From positions 3,062,151 through 3,126,150 of the forward strand of contig NZ_JAPNJW010000002.1 of the NCBI RefSeq assembly GCF_026626745.1: a stretch of 64,000 nucleotides of DNA, written 5' to 3'. A program made the position numbers and the translations under genes. Under the pieces are notes generated by a model. That model did not search any database. It was given only the letters and a program-made list of their open reading frames with translations, and had not been told where the DNA came from. Shown here piece after piece: positions 18,323-26,418 of this stretch (the first letter of the stretch is position 1; the number at the start of each line of letters is the position of its first letter). The DNA comes from Nannocystis sp. RBIL2 (GTDB lineage: Bacteria; Myxococcota_A; Polyangia; Nannocystales; Nannocystaceae).

Positions 18323-19666
18323 TCACCGCGCGAACGCGAACATCCGCAGATCCGAGAAGCTCTCGAGCAGGATCAGCTCGCCGCAGCGGCCCCGGAGGCT
18401 GCGCACCCACGAGGTCGTGTCGGGCACCAACACGCCGGGCAGCGGATCGACGGCCAACAGCTCGCCGGCGAGCGACACTTTCCGCAGCTCGAGCGTGTGC
18501 GTGCTCGTCTGGATGTCGTGGTGCCACTTGCTGCGCGACACGGGGATCGTGAAGCCGTCGCCATCGACCAGCATGTCCTGGGCCCACGCGGTCATGTCGC
18601 CCTCGGGCTCGGCGACGGTCAGCTCCCAGCGGGTCTCGCCGGTCGCTACCTCGACGGACAGCAGCTCGGCGCGCGTCGAGAACTCGACGGTCCCGCGCAG
18701 CACGACGAGCTGGTCGCCCGGGGCGAAGTGCAGCGCGGTGATGTCCTCGTAGACCGGGACGGTGATCACGCGGTCCCAGATCGGCGCGCCGCCGGCGTCG
18801 AAGCGCCACAGCCGCAGGGTGTCCTCCTCGTCGCCGACGAAGTCGGCGTGGGCCGCGACCGCGACGTCGCCCTGCGGCCCGATGGCGATCTGGCGCGGGA
18901 TCAAGTCGCCGGGCCCCGCGAGCTCGCGCTTCCACAGCGGCGCGCCGGTGTCGGGCGCGAGCCTCGCGACCTGCCGCGCGCCCAGCTGCGCGTCGTGGCC
19001 GGCGACCGCCAGCACGTCGCCGGCCACGGCCATCACCGGTTTGACCAGCACATCGGGCGACGGGAAGACCAGCTCGATCTGCGACAGCACCTCCATGTCG
19101 GCGCTGAAGCGCGTCAGCTTGTGGATGGACCCGTCGCCGGTGTCGAAGTGCTCGGCGAGCACCAGCGGCTGGTCGTCCGCGCCGATGCGCAGGACGTGGA
19201 CCTCCACCGGGGAGGTGCCCAGCGCGGCCGTCTGCGGGCCGAGCAGCGCACCGTCCGGCGCGAACAGCAGGAGCGCCAGGCCGCTCTGCTCCTGGGTGGG
19301 TTGGAAGTTCATAGCCACGACGATCCGACCGTCCGCCATGCGCCCGATCGGCCCCATGCCGCTGTAGAATCCGAACGACATCGGGGACGGCTCGAACTCG
19401 GCGGTCCACAGCGGCGCGAGGTGCTCCTGTCCCTCGGGACAGTCCGCTGGCAAACCGGTGGTCGACTCGCCCGTGGTCGGCTCGCCCGTGGTCGGCTCGC
19501 CCGTGGTCGGTCCGGGCTCCTCCGTGGTCCCGGACCCTCCCGTGCCCTCGGTGCTCGATTCGCCGCCGGACTCGCTCGCACTGGCGCTCTCGTCGCCGCT
19601 CTTGGGGCCGCACGCGCCAGTCAGCACGAGCGCCCCCGCGATCATGCACAAAGCTCTGCTCTTCAT
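18323..19666 (-). CDS. lipoprotein with TTGEPTTG linker and beta-propeller-like domain
   Basis: The protein has 447 aa from the ATG at 19666; a GTG 15 bp upstream is possible. The signal peptide ends in a lipobox (LVLTGAC), followed by a Ser/Glu/Thr-rich linker with repeated TTGEP. The remaining 370 residues contain repeated blade-like units (DGRIVVAMNF, GDVAVAAHADF, DQLVVLRGTVEF), which suggest a PQQ- or WD-like beta-propeller with Trp-rich strands (LWKRELAG, IWDRVITV, RWELTVAE). It is probably attached to the outer membrane. It diverges from the gene at 20037. The ligand is unknown. Confidence 0.85.
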   Translation of the reverse strand: MKSRALCMIAGALVLTGACGPKSGDESASASESGGESSTEGTGGSGTTEEPGPTTGEPTTGEPTTGESTTGLPADCPEGQEHLAPLWTAEFEPSPMSFGFYSGMGPIGRMADGRIVVAMNFQPTQEQSGLALLLFAPDGALLGPQTAALGTSPVEVHVLRIGADDQPLVLAEHFDTGDGSIHKLTRFSADMEVLSQIELVFPSPDVLVKPVMAVAGDVLAVAGHDAQLGARQVARLAPDTGAPLWKRELAGPGDLIPRQIAIGPQGDVAVAAHADFVGDEEDTLRLWRFDAGGAPIWDRVITVPVYEDITALHFAPGDQLVVLRGTVEFSTRAELLSVEVATGETRWELTVAEPEGDMTAWAQDMLVDGDGFTIPVSRSKWHHDIQTSTHTLELRKVSLAGELLAVDPLPGVLVPDTTSWVRSLRGRCGELILLESFSDLRMFAFAR

Positions 19667-20036
19667 GACGGCAGAGTGCACGGGGTCGGCGTGGCTCGAC
19701 CAGTGACGGCGATCGGACCTGCAAACGCAACGCCGTCCCGAGCGCCCTCGCTGACCGTGTGTCGGAATCGGACCCGCACGGCAGCGTGAGCGGCTCGGTC
19801 AGGCTCTCTCGCAATTGAGAGCGCTCGAGCTGCCGCGTCTGCTTCCTGTCGCTCGTCGGATGCTCGTCGAGCTCGCTGACGGGTCGGGGTTCGCTGCGAC
19901 CTGCTCGGCGCCGAAGGGCTCTCGAGGGGGCGCGGCTCCGCGCGAAAAACTCGCGTGCATTTTGTCTGCGACATCCGGCTGCGACCCGGGTCCTCCGAGC
20001 GACGAGGCGCGCTGCCGCCTCGCGAGGCAGCTCCAC
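19667..20036. other. divergent intergenic region
   Basis: This 370-bp region lies between two divergent lipoprotein genes and should hold both promoters. I see no clear promoter boxes, repeats or small genes in it. Confidence 0.4.
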
Positions 20037-21467
20037 ATGACTCGACCACTGCAACAGAGGATCACGACATCCACTTCGGCCGCGCACGGCGGACGCCCGC
20101 TCGCACTCGTCGCCGCGTTCCTGCTCGGCGCGGCCTGCGGCGGCTTCGCCGACGACGCTGACACGACGGCCAGCACCGGGCCCCAAGACCCCGACGATCC
20201 CTGCACCGCGTTCACCGACTGCGTGGAATGCGGGGACGCGGGCCTCGAGTGCGCCTGGTGTGCGGGGACATGCAGGGGCCGTCCTGACGGCGTCTCGATC
20301 AGCGACGACTCCTGGTGCGAGTGGGGCTTCGCGGAGGGCGGCAAGGCTTGCAAGGACATCGACGGCGTCAGGCTCGTCGAGAGCACGCTCCCGATCGATT
20401 GTCGCTCGTCGGTGAACGAGGAAGACCCGCGCTGTCGGGTCCCCGACGACGACAACGCCGCCGAGCTCGGCGCGGGCCCGGCCTTCCCCGGCGGCCTCGG
20501 CGGCCTCTTCGGCGGCTACCTCGACGGCGCCGGCAACCGGGTGATCCTCGGCGCCATGACCAATCGCCCGGGCGACGAGCTCGGATCGATCTGGACGGCC
20601 GACCTCGTCACCGGCGATCGGGCGCTCGTCTCGGGCGCCACCGAGGACCCGATCGTCGGCTATCTCGAGCGCGGCGCCGGCCCGGCCCTCGGCACGCGGG
20701 TGTTCGACATCGACCTCGCCCCCGACGGCGCTTGGATCGCGTACGCCGACGCGGGCCTGTTCCGGGTCGACCCGGACTCCGGCGATCGCACTCGACTCTG
20801 GTCCTACGAGACCACGCCGTGCGTCCATGTCGGCATCGCCTTCGCGCCGAACGGCGTCGACGGCAGCTCGGTCGCGGTCGGCCCCGACGGCACGATGTAC
20901 ATCGCCTCCGGCGAGGACGAGAACGTCGATCCAGCCCCGGACAACGGCGTGTTCGCCATCCAGCCCGACGGCTCGTGCCGCATCCTGACGATGACCTCGT
21001 CCGCGACCGAGCGCGTGGTCGGCGAGGGCCCGCTGGTCGGCGGTGATTACCGCGGACTGGTGCTGCAGGCCGACAAGCTGCTCGCGCTCGGCATGCCGGG
21101 CGATATCCACGAGATCGACCTCGCTACCGGCGATCGCCGCCTCGTCACCAGCGAGACGAAGAACGTCGGCGAGGGGCCGCCCGCCGACTATCAATACCTC
21201 GCAGTCGCGAGCACCGGCACGCTGCTCGCCTCGGGCGACAGCGTCGACTCCTTCGCCGACGCGACCCGGGCGATGACGGAGATCGACCCCGGCTCCGGCG
21301 ATCGCAAGCTCCGCTGGGCTTACCGGGGACCCGCGACGTCCTCGCCCCGGCTGACGTGGCTCGCGCCGCACCCGGACCTGCCGGGGATCTACGTCGCGGT
21401 CGAGGACGGCCACTCCCTCGTGCTCTACGAGCCCGCGAGCGGCAACACGAACCTCCTGTCGCACTGA
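20037..21467 (+). CDS. lipoprotein with Cys-rich PSI-like module and beta-propeller
   Basis: I place the start at the ATG at 20037 (476 aa), since it immediately precedes a signal peptide (LALVAAFLLGAACGG) with lipobox; the frame is open further upstream without good coding composition. After a short linker comes a compact Cys-rich module with about ten Cys (CTAFTDCVECGDAGLECAWC), resembling a plexin/PSI fold. The rest is a repeated beta-propeller-like domain with blades such as FDIDLAPDGAWIAYADAGLF and SVAVGPDGTMYIASG. It is likely an envelope protein; its ligand is unknown. A 16-bp perfect inverted repeat lies 40 bp after its stop. Confidence 0.85.
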   Translation: MTRPLQQRITTSTSAAHGGRPLALVAAFLLGAACGGFADDADTTASTGPQDPDDPCTAFTDCVECGDAGLECAWCAGTCRGRPDGVSISDDSWCEWGFAEGGKACKDIDGVRLVESTLPIDCRSSVNEEDPRCRVPDDDNAAELGAGPAFPGGLGGLFGGYLDGAGNRVILGAMTNRPGDELGSIWTADLVTGDRALVSGATEDPIVGYLERGAGPALGTRVFDIDLAPDGAWIAYADAGLFRVDPDSGDRTRLWSYETTPCVHVGIAFAPNGVDGSSVAVGPDGTMYIASGEDENVDPAPDNGVFAIQPDGSCRILTMTSSATERVVGEGPLVGGDYRGLVLQADKLLALGMPGDIHEIDLATGDRRLVTSETKNVGEGPPADYQYLAVASTGTLLASGDSVDSFADATRAMTEIDPGSGDRKLRWAYRGPATSSPRLTWLAPHPDLPGIYVAVEDGHSLVLYEPASGNTNLLSH

Positions 21468-21507
21468 CGGGCTCGCTGCCCCGAGCGCGAGCAGACGATC
21501 GCGATGC

Positions 21508-21547
21508 GCCGGCCGATGGTGTGGCACTCTGCACACCATCGGCCGGC
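21508..21547. promoter_or_regulatory. perfect 16-bp inverted repeat before the GST gene
   Basis: GCCGGCCGATGGTGTG (21508-21523) is followed by an 8-nt loop and its exact complement (21532-21547), 27 bp before the GST start codon. No T-run follows, so it could be an operator, a terminator for the gene at 20037, or an RNA structure near the ribosome site. Confidence 0.65.
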
Positions 21548-21574
21548 AGCTCCGGCCGCCGAACGGAGGACGAC

Positions 21575-22234
21575 ATGATCACGCTCTATGGCTTCGGACG
21601 CATCTTTCCCGAGGGGCGCGGCGAGACGAAGGACCTCCGGGCGCAGTGGGCGCTCGAGGAGACCGGGCTGCAGTATCGAGTCCACGCGCTCGACCACACC
21701 GGCGGCGAGCTCGACGGCGACGCCTTCAGCCGGATCAGCCCCTTCCACCAGGCGCCGGTGATCGACGACGACGGCTTCATCGTCGCCGAGTCGGCGGCGG
21801 TGGTGCTCTACCTGGCCGAGAAGGCCGGCAAGTTGATCCCGGGCGACGTCCAGGGCCGCACCCGCGTCGTCCAGTGGTGCTTCGCCGCGGTCAGCACCGT
21901 CGAGCCGACCCTGGTGTGCCTCGATTTCATCGACATCTTCGACCGCGACGGGGCCGCTCACAACGTCAAGACGGAGGCGCGCAAGATCGCCGGCCGCTGG
22001 CTCGCCGACGTCGAGCGCCGCCTCGAAGGCCGCGAGTGGATCGCCTGCGACGACTTCACGGCGGCCGACATCATGATGGCCGGCGTCCTGCGCGGCATCC
22101 GTAAGACCGATCTGATGGAGCCGTATCCGCGGATCGAGGCCTACTACGAGCGGGCCTTCGCCCGCCCGGCCTGGCAGCGCACCCTCGCCCTCTACGCCGA
22201 GCGCGTCGGCGTGAGCGTCGCCGACATCCGCTAG
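21575..22234 (+). CDS. glutathione S-transferase family protein
   Basis: The protein has 219 aa, the normal family length, with a GGAGG ribosome site 6 bp before the ATG. The N-terminal thioredoxin-like domain starts MITLYGFGRIFPEGRGETKDLRAQW. It has the cis-Pro glutathione-binding motif (HQAPVIDDDGFIVAESAAVVLYL, with Pro and the ES pair). An all-helical C-terminal domain follows, with FTAADIMMAGVLRG as the N-capping motif. It should conjugate or reduce glutathione adducts in the cytoplasm. The residue activating the glutathione thiol is not certain. Confidence 0.92.
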   Translation: MITLYGFGRIFPEGRGETKDLRAQWALEETGLQYRVHALDHTGGELDGDAFSRISPFHQAPVIDDDGFIVAESAAVVLYLAEKAGKLIPGDVQGRTRVVQWCFAAVSTVEPTLVCLDFIDIFDRDGAAHNVKTEARKIAGRWLADVERRLEGREWIACDDFTAADIMMAGVLRGIRKTDLMEPYPRIEAYYERAFARPAWQRTLALYAERVGVSVADIR

Positions 22235-22244
22235 CGCCCGGCGC

Positions 22245-22268
22245 GGCCCGCGACCGCCGCTGCGGGCC
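22245..22268 (+). terminator. possible hairpin after the GST gene
   Basis: GGCCCGC (22245-22251) pairs with GCGGGCC (22262-22268), 10 bp after the stop codon. There is no clear T-run. Confidence 0.4.
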
Positions 22269-22413
22269 CGCGGCGTCGTTCGCTCGACATTCCCGAAGCA
22301 AGCACTTCAGTACGTGCTCCCGGATTCATGATTGTCGACGCGCAAAAACCCGCGCTCACGACAGGGGCACGGCCCGCATAGTACGGTGGTCCGACTCGCC
22401 CGAGCTACCACGC

Positions 22414-23340
22414 ATGGCAGGCACCACGCTCTTCACCCTCCTCGACGACCTGGCCGCGCTGCTCGACGACGTCGCCGTCCTGACGAAGGTGGCGACCAAG
22501 AAGACCGCCGGGGTGCTCGGCGACGACCTGGCCCTCAACGCCGAGCAGGTGGCTGGCGTCATCCCCGAGCGGGAGCTGCCGGTCGTGTGGGCGGTGGCCA
22601 AGGGTTCCCTCGTCAACAAGGTGATCCTGGTGCCGCTCGCCCTGCTGATCAGCGCCGTCGCCAGCTGGGCCATCACGCCGCTGCTGATGCTGGGCGGCGC
22701 CTTCCTGTGCTACGAGGGCTGCGAGAAGCTCGCCCACCGCTACCTCGCGCCGGCCGCGGACGCGCGCCGCGAGGCCGCGCTGGTGCGGGCGATCGCCGAC
22801 CCCGCCGTCGACATGGTCGCGTTCGAGCGGGACAAGATCCGCGGGGCCGTGCGCACCGACTTCATCCTGTCGGCCGAGGTCATCGTGATCTCGCTCGGCG
22901 CGGTCGCCTCGGCGCCGTTCGCCACCCGCGTGCTGACGCTCGTGGCGGTCGCCCTGCTCATGACCATCGGCGTCTACGGCCTGGTCGCGGGCATCGTCAA
23001 GCTCGACGACGCCGGCCTGCATCTCAGCAAGCGGACCGGTCCGACGCGCCGCTTCGGCGAGCTGATCCTGCGCGGCGCGCCCTACCTGATGAAGGGCCTG
23101 TCGATCGCCGGCACCGTGGCCATGTTCCTCGTCGGTGGCGGCATCCTCGTGCACGGGATCCCCGGCGCCGAGGCGCTCGGCGAGCGGCTCGCCGCCGCCG
23201 TCCCGGGCGCGGGGTTCGTCATTCCCAGCCTGTGGAGCGGCCTCGTCGGCCTGCTCGCGGGTGCGCTCCTGCTCGCAGTCGTCACCGGCGTCCAGCGGCT
23301 CGTCCGCGGCCCGCGTGAGGCCACCGGCGGACAGCCGTGA
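22414..23340 (+). CDS. DUF808 inner-membrane protein (YedI-like)
   Basis: The protein has 308 aa. The N-terminus (LDDLAALLDDVAVLTKVATKKTAGVLGDDLALNAEQV) is the hallmark of DUF808, the family of E. coli YedI. Six or so hydrophobic helices follow, for example VILVPLALLISAVASWAITPLL and VLTLVAVALLMTIGVYGLVAGI. A conserved GGAFLCYEGCEKLAH segment lies near residue 95. Location is the inner membrane and the function is unknown for the whole family. It appears to be a single-gene unit. Confidence 0.92.
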   Translation: MAGTTLFTLLDDLAALLDDVAVLTKVATKKTAGVLGDDLALNAEQVAGVIPERELPVVWAVAKGSLVNKVILVPLALLISAVASWAITPLLMLGGAFLCYEGCEKLAHRYLAPAADARREAALVRAIADPAVDMVAFERDKIRGAVRTDFILSAEVIVISLGAVASAPFATRVLTLVAVALLMTIGVYGLVAGIVKLDDAGLHLSKRTGPTRRFGELILRGAPYLMKGLSIAGTVAMFLVGGGILVHGIPGAEALGERLAAAVPGAGFVIPSLWSGLVGLLAGALLLAVVTGVQRLVRGPREATGGQP

Positions 23341-23397
23341 GCCACACCTGAGCGACGCCGCCTGCACCGTCCTGTTCTGCCGCCGACTCTGGGAGCG

Positions 23398-23910
23398 ATG
23401 GTTGTAGGCACCAGCCAGAGTGAGTATGCATGCGCCGTGAGCTACTCGGGCACGCAGGTCTACTTCCCCCCCTCGACCTCGTTCGACGCGATCGGCACCG
23501 CGCTCACGACTCGGTTCCCCCTGGCGACGCGGACCGCGAGCGGCAGCCAGGTCGTGCTCTCGTTCGGCGGCGTCAAGGTCGTCCGCGTCGCGCACGAGGC
23601 CTACGATTACGTCGCCGAAGAGGCGCAGTGGCTCGGCACGAACGCGGCGCCGGACATCCGCGACGCCCTGGCGCGCGCGACCCATCGCGTCGTGATCACT
23701 CCCGACGATCCGGCCGCCGACCCCGACGACCTGTACAATGAGCTGCTGTCGGTGTTCGAGGCGCTGTACGCGATGCCCGACGCCGTCGGCGCCGACCCGT
23801 TCGACGGCTCGCTCCATCGCGCTCCTGCGAAGGACGCGGTATCGACGAAGCAGCGCGCCGCGAAGAAATCGGCGAAGCCCGCGGCGAAGAAGCCAGCGGC
23901 AAAGAAGTAG
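23398..23910 (+). CDS. hypothetical protein with Lys/Ala-rich tail
   Basis: The protein has 170 aa from the ATG at 23398. The globular part (VVLSFGGVKVVRVAHEAYDYVAEEAQ) is not recognised. The last 25 residues are a basic low-complexity tail (AKKSAKPAAKKPAAKK), as often added to bacterial proteins that touch nucleic acid. No signal peptide or membrane helix is seen, so it is probably cytoplasmic. Third-position composition supports coding. Confidence 0.75.
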   Translation: MVVGTSQSEYACAVSYSGTQVYFPPSTSFDAIGTALTTRFPLATRTASGSQVVLSFGGVKVVRVAHEAYDYVAEEAQWLGTNAAPDIRDALARATHRVVITPDDPAADPDDLYNELLSVFEALYAMPDAVGADPFDGSLHRAPAKDAVSTKQRAAKKSAKPAAKKPAAKK

Positions 23911-24084
23911 TCGGTCCTGCTCGGCTGCGGCACCACCCTCTTCGGTGTCGCCGTTGGAGTGATCGGGTCGTGCAGGATCGGGCGCGGAGGCGCCCGGTTT
24001 CGCTCGCGCCGGTGAGAAATCGGGGGGTCAGGCCCAATTGATCCGCGCGCGGGGGCCACAGCCGTAGGTAGGCACTGCACGATC

Positions 24085-26289
24085 ATGCACCTTATCACCC
24101 GCACTCTCTCGCTCCGCGCGCCTCGACCAGGGGCGCCCGTAGTCCCTTTGTCGGCCCATTCCCCTCGCGCGATCGCCCTCGTCGTCGGCGTCCTCGTCTG
24201 TACCGCGACGGCCGGCGACGCCAGCGCCTTCCATTACGACATTCACGGCAACATCATCGACGACGGCCTCGACTTCCTCAACCCCGGCGCTCGCAGCGAG
24301 ATGAGGGACGAGCAGTACTTCCTCGATACCACGACCCTCCTCTCGTACAAGATCCACTTCGACGCCTGTAATTTCTCCAACGCGATCGGCGTGATCAACG
24401 ATCACTACTTCGATGACATGTTCGCCGGCGCGGGCGGCGTGATCGCCGAGTTCGATCCGGAGGATCCCTCGCCGTTCGACGCCGCGGACGAATTCGGCCA
24501 GCTCCTTCACACCCTGCAGGACTTCTACTCCCATTCGAACTGGGTCGAGATCGGGCGGACCGACATCCTCGACGGCGGAACCGGCGAGTGGTCGCCGCTC
24601 GAGCCGTGGTCGCTCGTCCGCAGCGACGTCATCGTCATGGAGGGCGAGACCTTGCCGGACGGCTTCACCGCCTCCTCGGGGACCGGCTTCGTCCCGATCG
24701 TCACCGACCCGGACATCGGGCCCCTGTTCGGGCTCTACAGCGGCGTCGTCGACGGCACGACCAGCGACGAGTGTATCGACAGCGTCCACTTCGAGCACGA
24801 CGAGATGAGCAAGGACGAGGCCGGCCGGCCCGGCCACGAGGCCGCGCGCAGCCTGGCCGTCGACCAGACCCGGCACGAGTGGTGTCGCCTCCTTCACCTC
24901 CTGGACCACGAGTACGGCGCCGCCGGCCCGGCCACGGCCATGGGCCTGTGGTTGTCGAAGACGGGCTCGCCGCACCCCGAGGGGACGCCGTGCGCGGTCA
25001 GGCCCGGCGGCGCGCTCGAGATCACCGTCCACGCCCTCGACGCCACCGTGCTCGAGGACACCGACGACTTCGGCGACGGCGAGATCAACCTGCGCACCAT
25101 CCTCTTCACGCGCGACCTCCGGCGCTCGGCCCGTTCGCAATCGCCGCGCCAGATCATCGACGAGCCCGTCTCGGTCACGCCGCCGCCGGACGTCAAGCTC
25201 TGCGTCGACGCCACCGACGACCTCGCCCTCACCATGCAGGGCTGGGACGACGACGACATCGGCGATCCCGGCGACGACGGCATCCCCGGCGAGATCGACG
25301 ACCACGGCAACGACGACGACGAAGCGTTCGCCGGCGTGACCTTCGACCTCGGCCCCGCGGCCGACGCCGAGGGCGTCTACACGGACAGCTCCACGCACAT
25401 CGACGTGCAATTCCAGGTCACCATCACGCGGACCGACGACGACGGCGACGGCCTCTCCAACTGCGAGGAGGTCGTGTTCGACACCGACCCCGACAACCCG
25501 GACAGCGACGGCGACGGCCTGGGCGACGCCGAGGAGGTCAGCCTCGGGCTCGACCCGAACGATCCCGACACCGACGACGACGGCCTCCATGATTACGACG
25601 AAGTGTTCGTCTGGGGCACCAACCCGTTCGAGCCCGACACCGACAACGACGGCCTGGAGGACGGCTTCGAGGTGGACCACGACCTCGATCCGACCGACGA
25701 GGACACCGACGACGACGATCTCGGCGACGGCGAGGAGCTGCTCACCTACGGCACCGATCCGAAGGACGACGACAGCGACGACGACGGCCTCGAGGACGGC
25801 GCCGAGGTCTTCATTCACAATACCGACCCGAATGACGAGGACACCGACGACGACGAGCTCGGCGACGGGGCGGAGGTCAACGTCCACGGCACCGACCCGT
25901 TGAACCCCGACACCGACGACGACCTCCTCGAGGACGGCTTCGAGGTCGCCCACGGCACCGACCCGCTGAACCCCGACAGCGATGGCGACGGGATCATCGA
26001 CGGCGCCGACATCGAGTTCATCGAGTCCGTGCTCGACGCGCTCCCGCCCGGCTCATTCCAATCGGGCGGCAATCAGAACGCCTTCTCCTCGCAGCTGAAG
26101 AACGTCGAGAAGGACGTGGCCAAGGACAAGATCACCAACGCGCTCGCCAAGCTGGCGCAGCTGCGCAGTCATTGCGACGGCTGCGGCAGCGGACCCGACG
26201 CCAACGACTGGATCGTCGACTGCGCGGCCCAGGCCGAAGTGCGCGCCGTGCTCGATCTCCTGGCCGCCAATCTGCCGCAGCTCCCCTGA
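24085..26289 (+). CDS. secreted protein with phospholipase-C-like/VWA7-type domain and TSP3 calcium repeats
   Basis: The protein has 734 aa. A signal peptide (ALVVGVLVCTATAGDASA) precedes a His-rich helical domain. This contains HYDIHGNIIDDGLDFL, GQLLHTLQDFYSHSNWVEIG and HDEMSKDEAGRPGHEAARS, a pattern like the zinc phospholipase-C-like N-terminal domain of VWA7/HET-C-type proteins. From about residue 450 to 640 come repeated Asp-rich loops (TDDDGLHDYDEVFVWGTNP and similar) at roughly 22-residue intervals. These are thrombospondin type-3 calcium-binding repeats. A short helical C-terminus with a CDGCGSG element ends the protein. It is probably extracellular and calcium-stabilised; the enzymatic role is inferred. 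Confidence 0.85.
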   Translation: MHLITRTLSLRAPRPGAPVVPLSAHSPRAIALVVGVLVCTATAGDASAFHYDIHGNIIDDGLDFLNPGARSEMRDEQYFLDTTTLLSYKIHFDACNFSNAIGVINDHYFDDMFAGAGGVIAEFDPEDPSPFDAADEFGQLLHTLQDFYSHSNWVEIGRTDILDGGTGEWSPLEPWSLVRSDVIVMEGETLPDGFTASSGTGFVPIVTDPDIGPLFGLYSGVVDGTTSDECIDSVHFEHDEMSKDEAGRPGHEAARSLAVDQTRHEWCRLLHLLDHEYGAAGPATAMGLWLSKTGSPHPEGTPCAVRPGGALEITVHALDATVLEDTDDFGDGEINLRTILFTRDLRRSARSQSPRQIIDEPVSVTPPPDVKLCVDATDDLALTMQGWDDDDIGDPGDDGIPGEIDDHGNDDDEAFAGVTFDLGPAADAEGVYTDSSTHIDVQFQVTITRTDDDGDGLSNCEEVVFDTDPDNPDSDGDGLGDAEEVSLGLDPNDPDTDDDGLHDYDEVFVWGTNPFEPDTDNDGLEDGFEVDHDLDPTDEDTDDDDLGDGEELLTYGTDPKDDDSDDDGLEDGAEVFIHNTDPNDEDTDDDELGDGAEVNVHGTDPLNPDTDDDLLEDGFEVAHGTDPLNPDSDGDGIIDGADIEFIESVLDALPPGSFQSGGNQNAFSSQLKNVEKDVAKDKITNALAKLAQLRSHCDGCGSGPDANDWIVDCAAQAEVRAVLDLLAANLPQLP

Positions 26290-26418
26290 TCCGACGACCG
26301 GGCCGTGCGGGGCCTGGCCTGGCACCGCTCGCCGGCGCGCTCGCGCGACGAGAGGCACCTTCGGGCTCGGCCTGGCCGCCGCGCGTCCAGCTACGTCTCG
26401 ACGTCGGCATCGAGTACC

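Noticed and set aside
18036..21539. A 1167-codon minus-strand frame
   Set aside because: It overlaps three genes with clear lipoboxes or domains, and its composition is Arg-rich without any recognisable domain.
24028..25953. A 641-codon minus-strand frame of Val/Gly/Asp repeats
   Set aside because: It is the reverse of the Asp-rich TSP3 repeats in the plus-strand gene.
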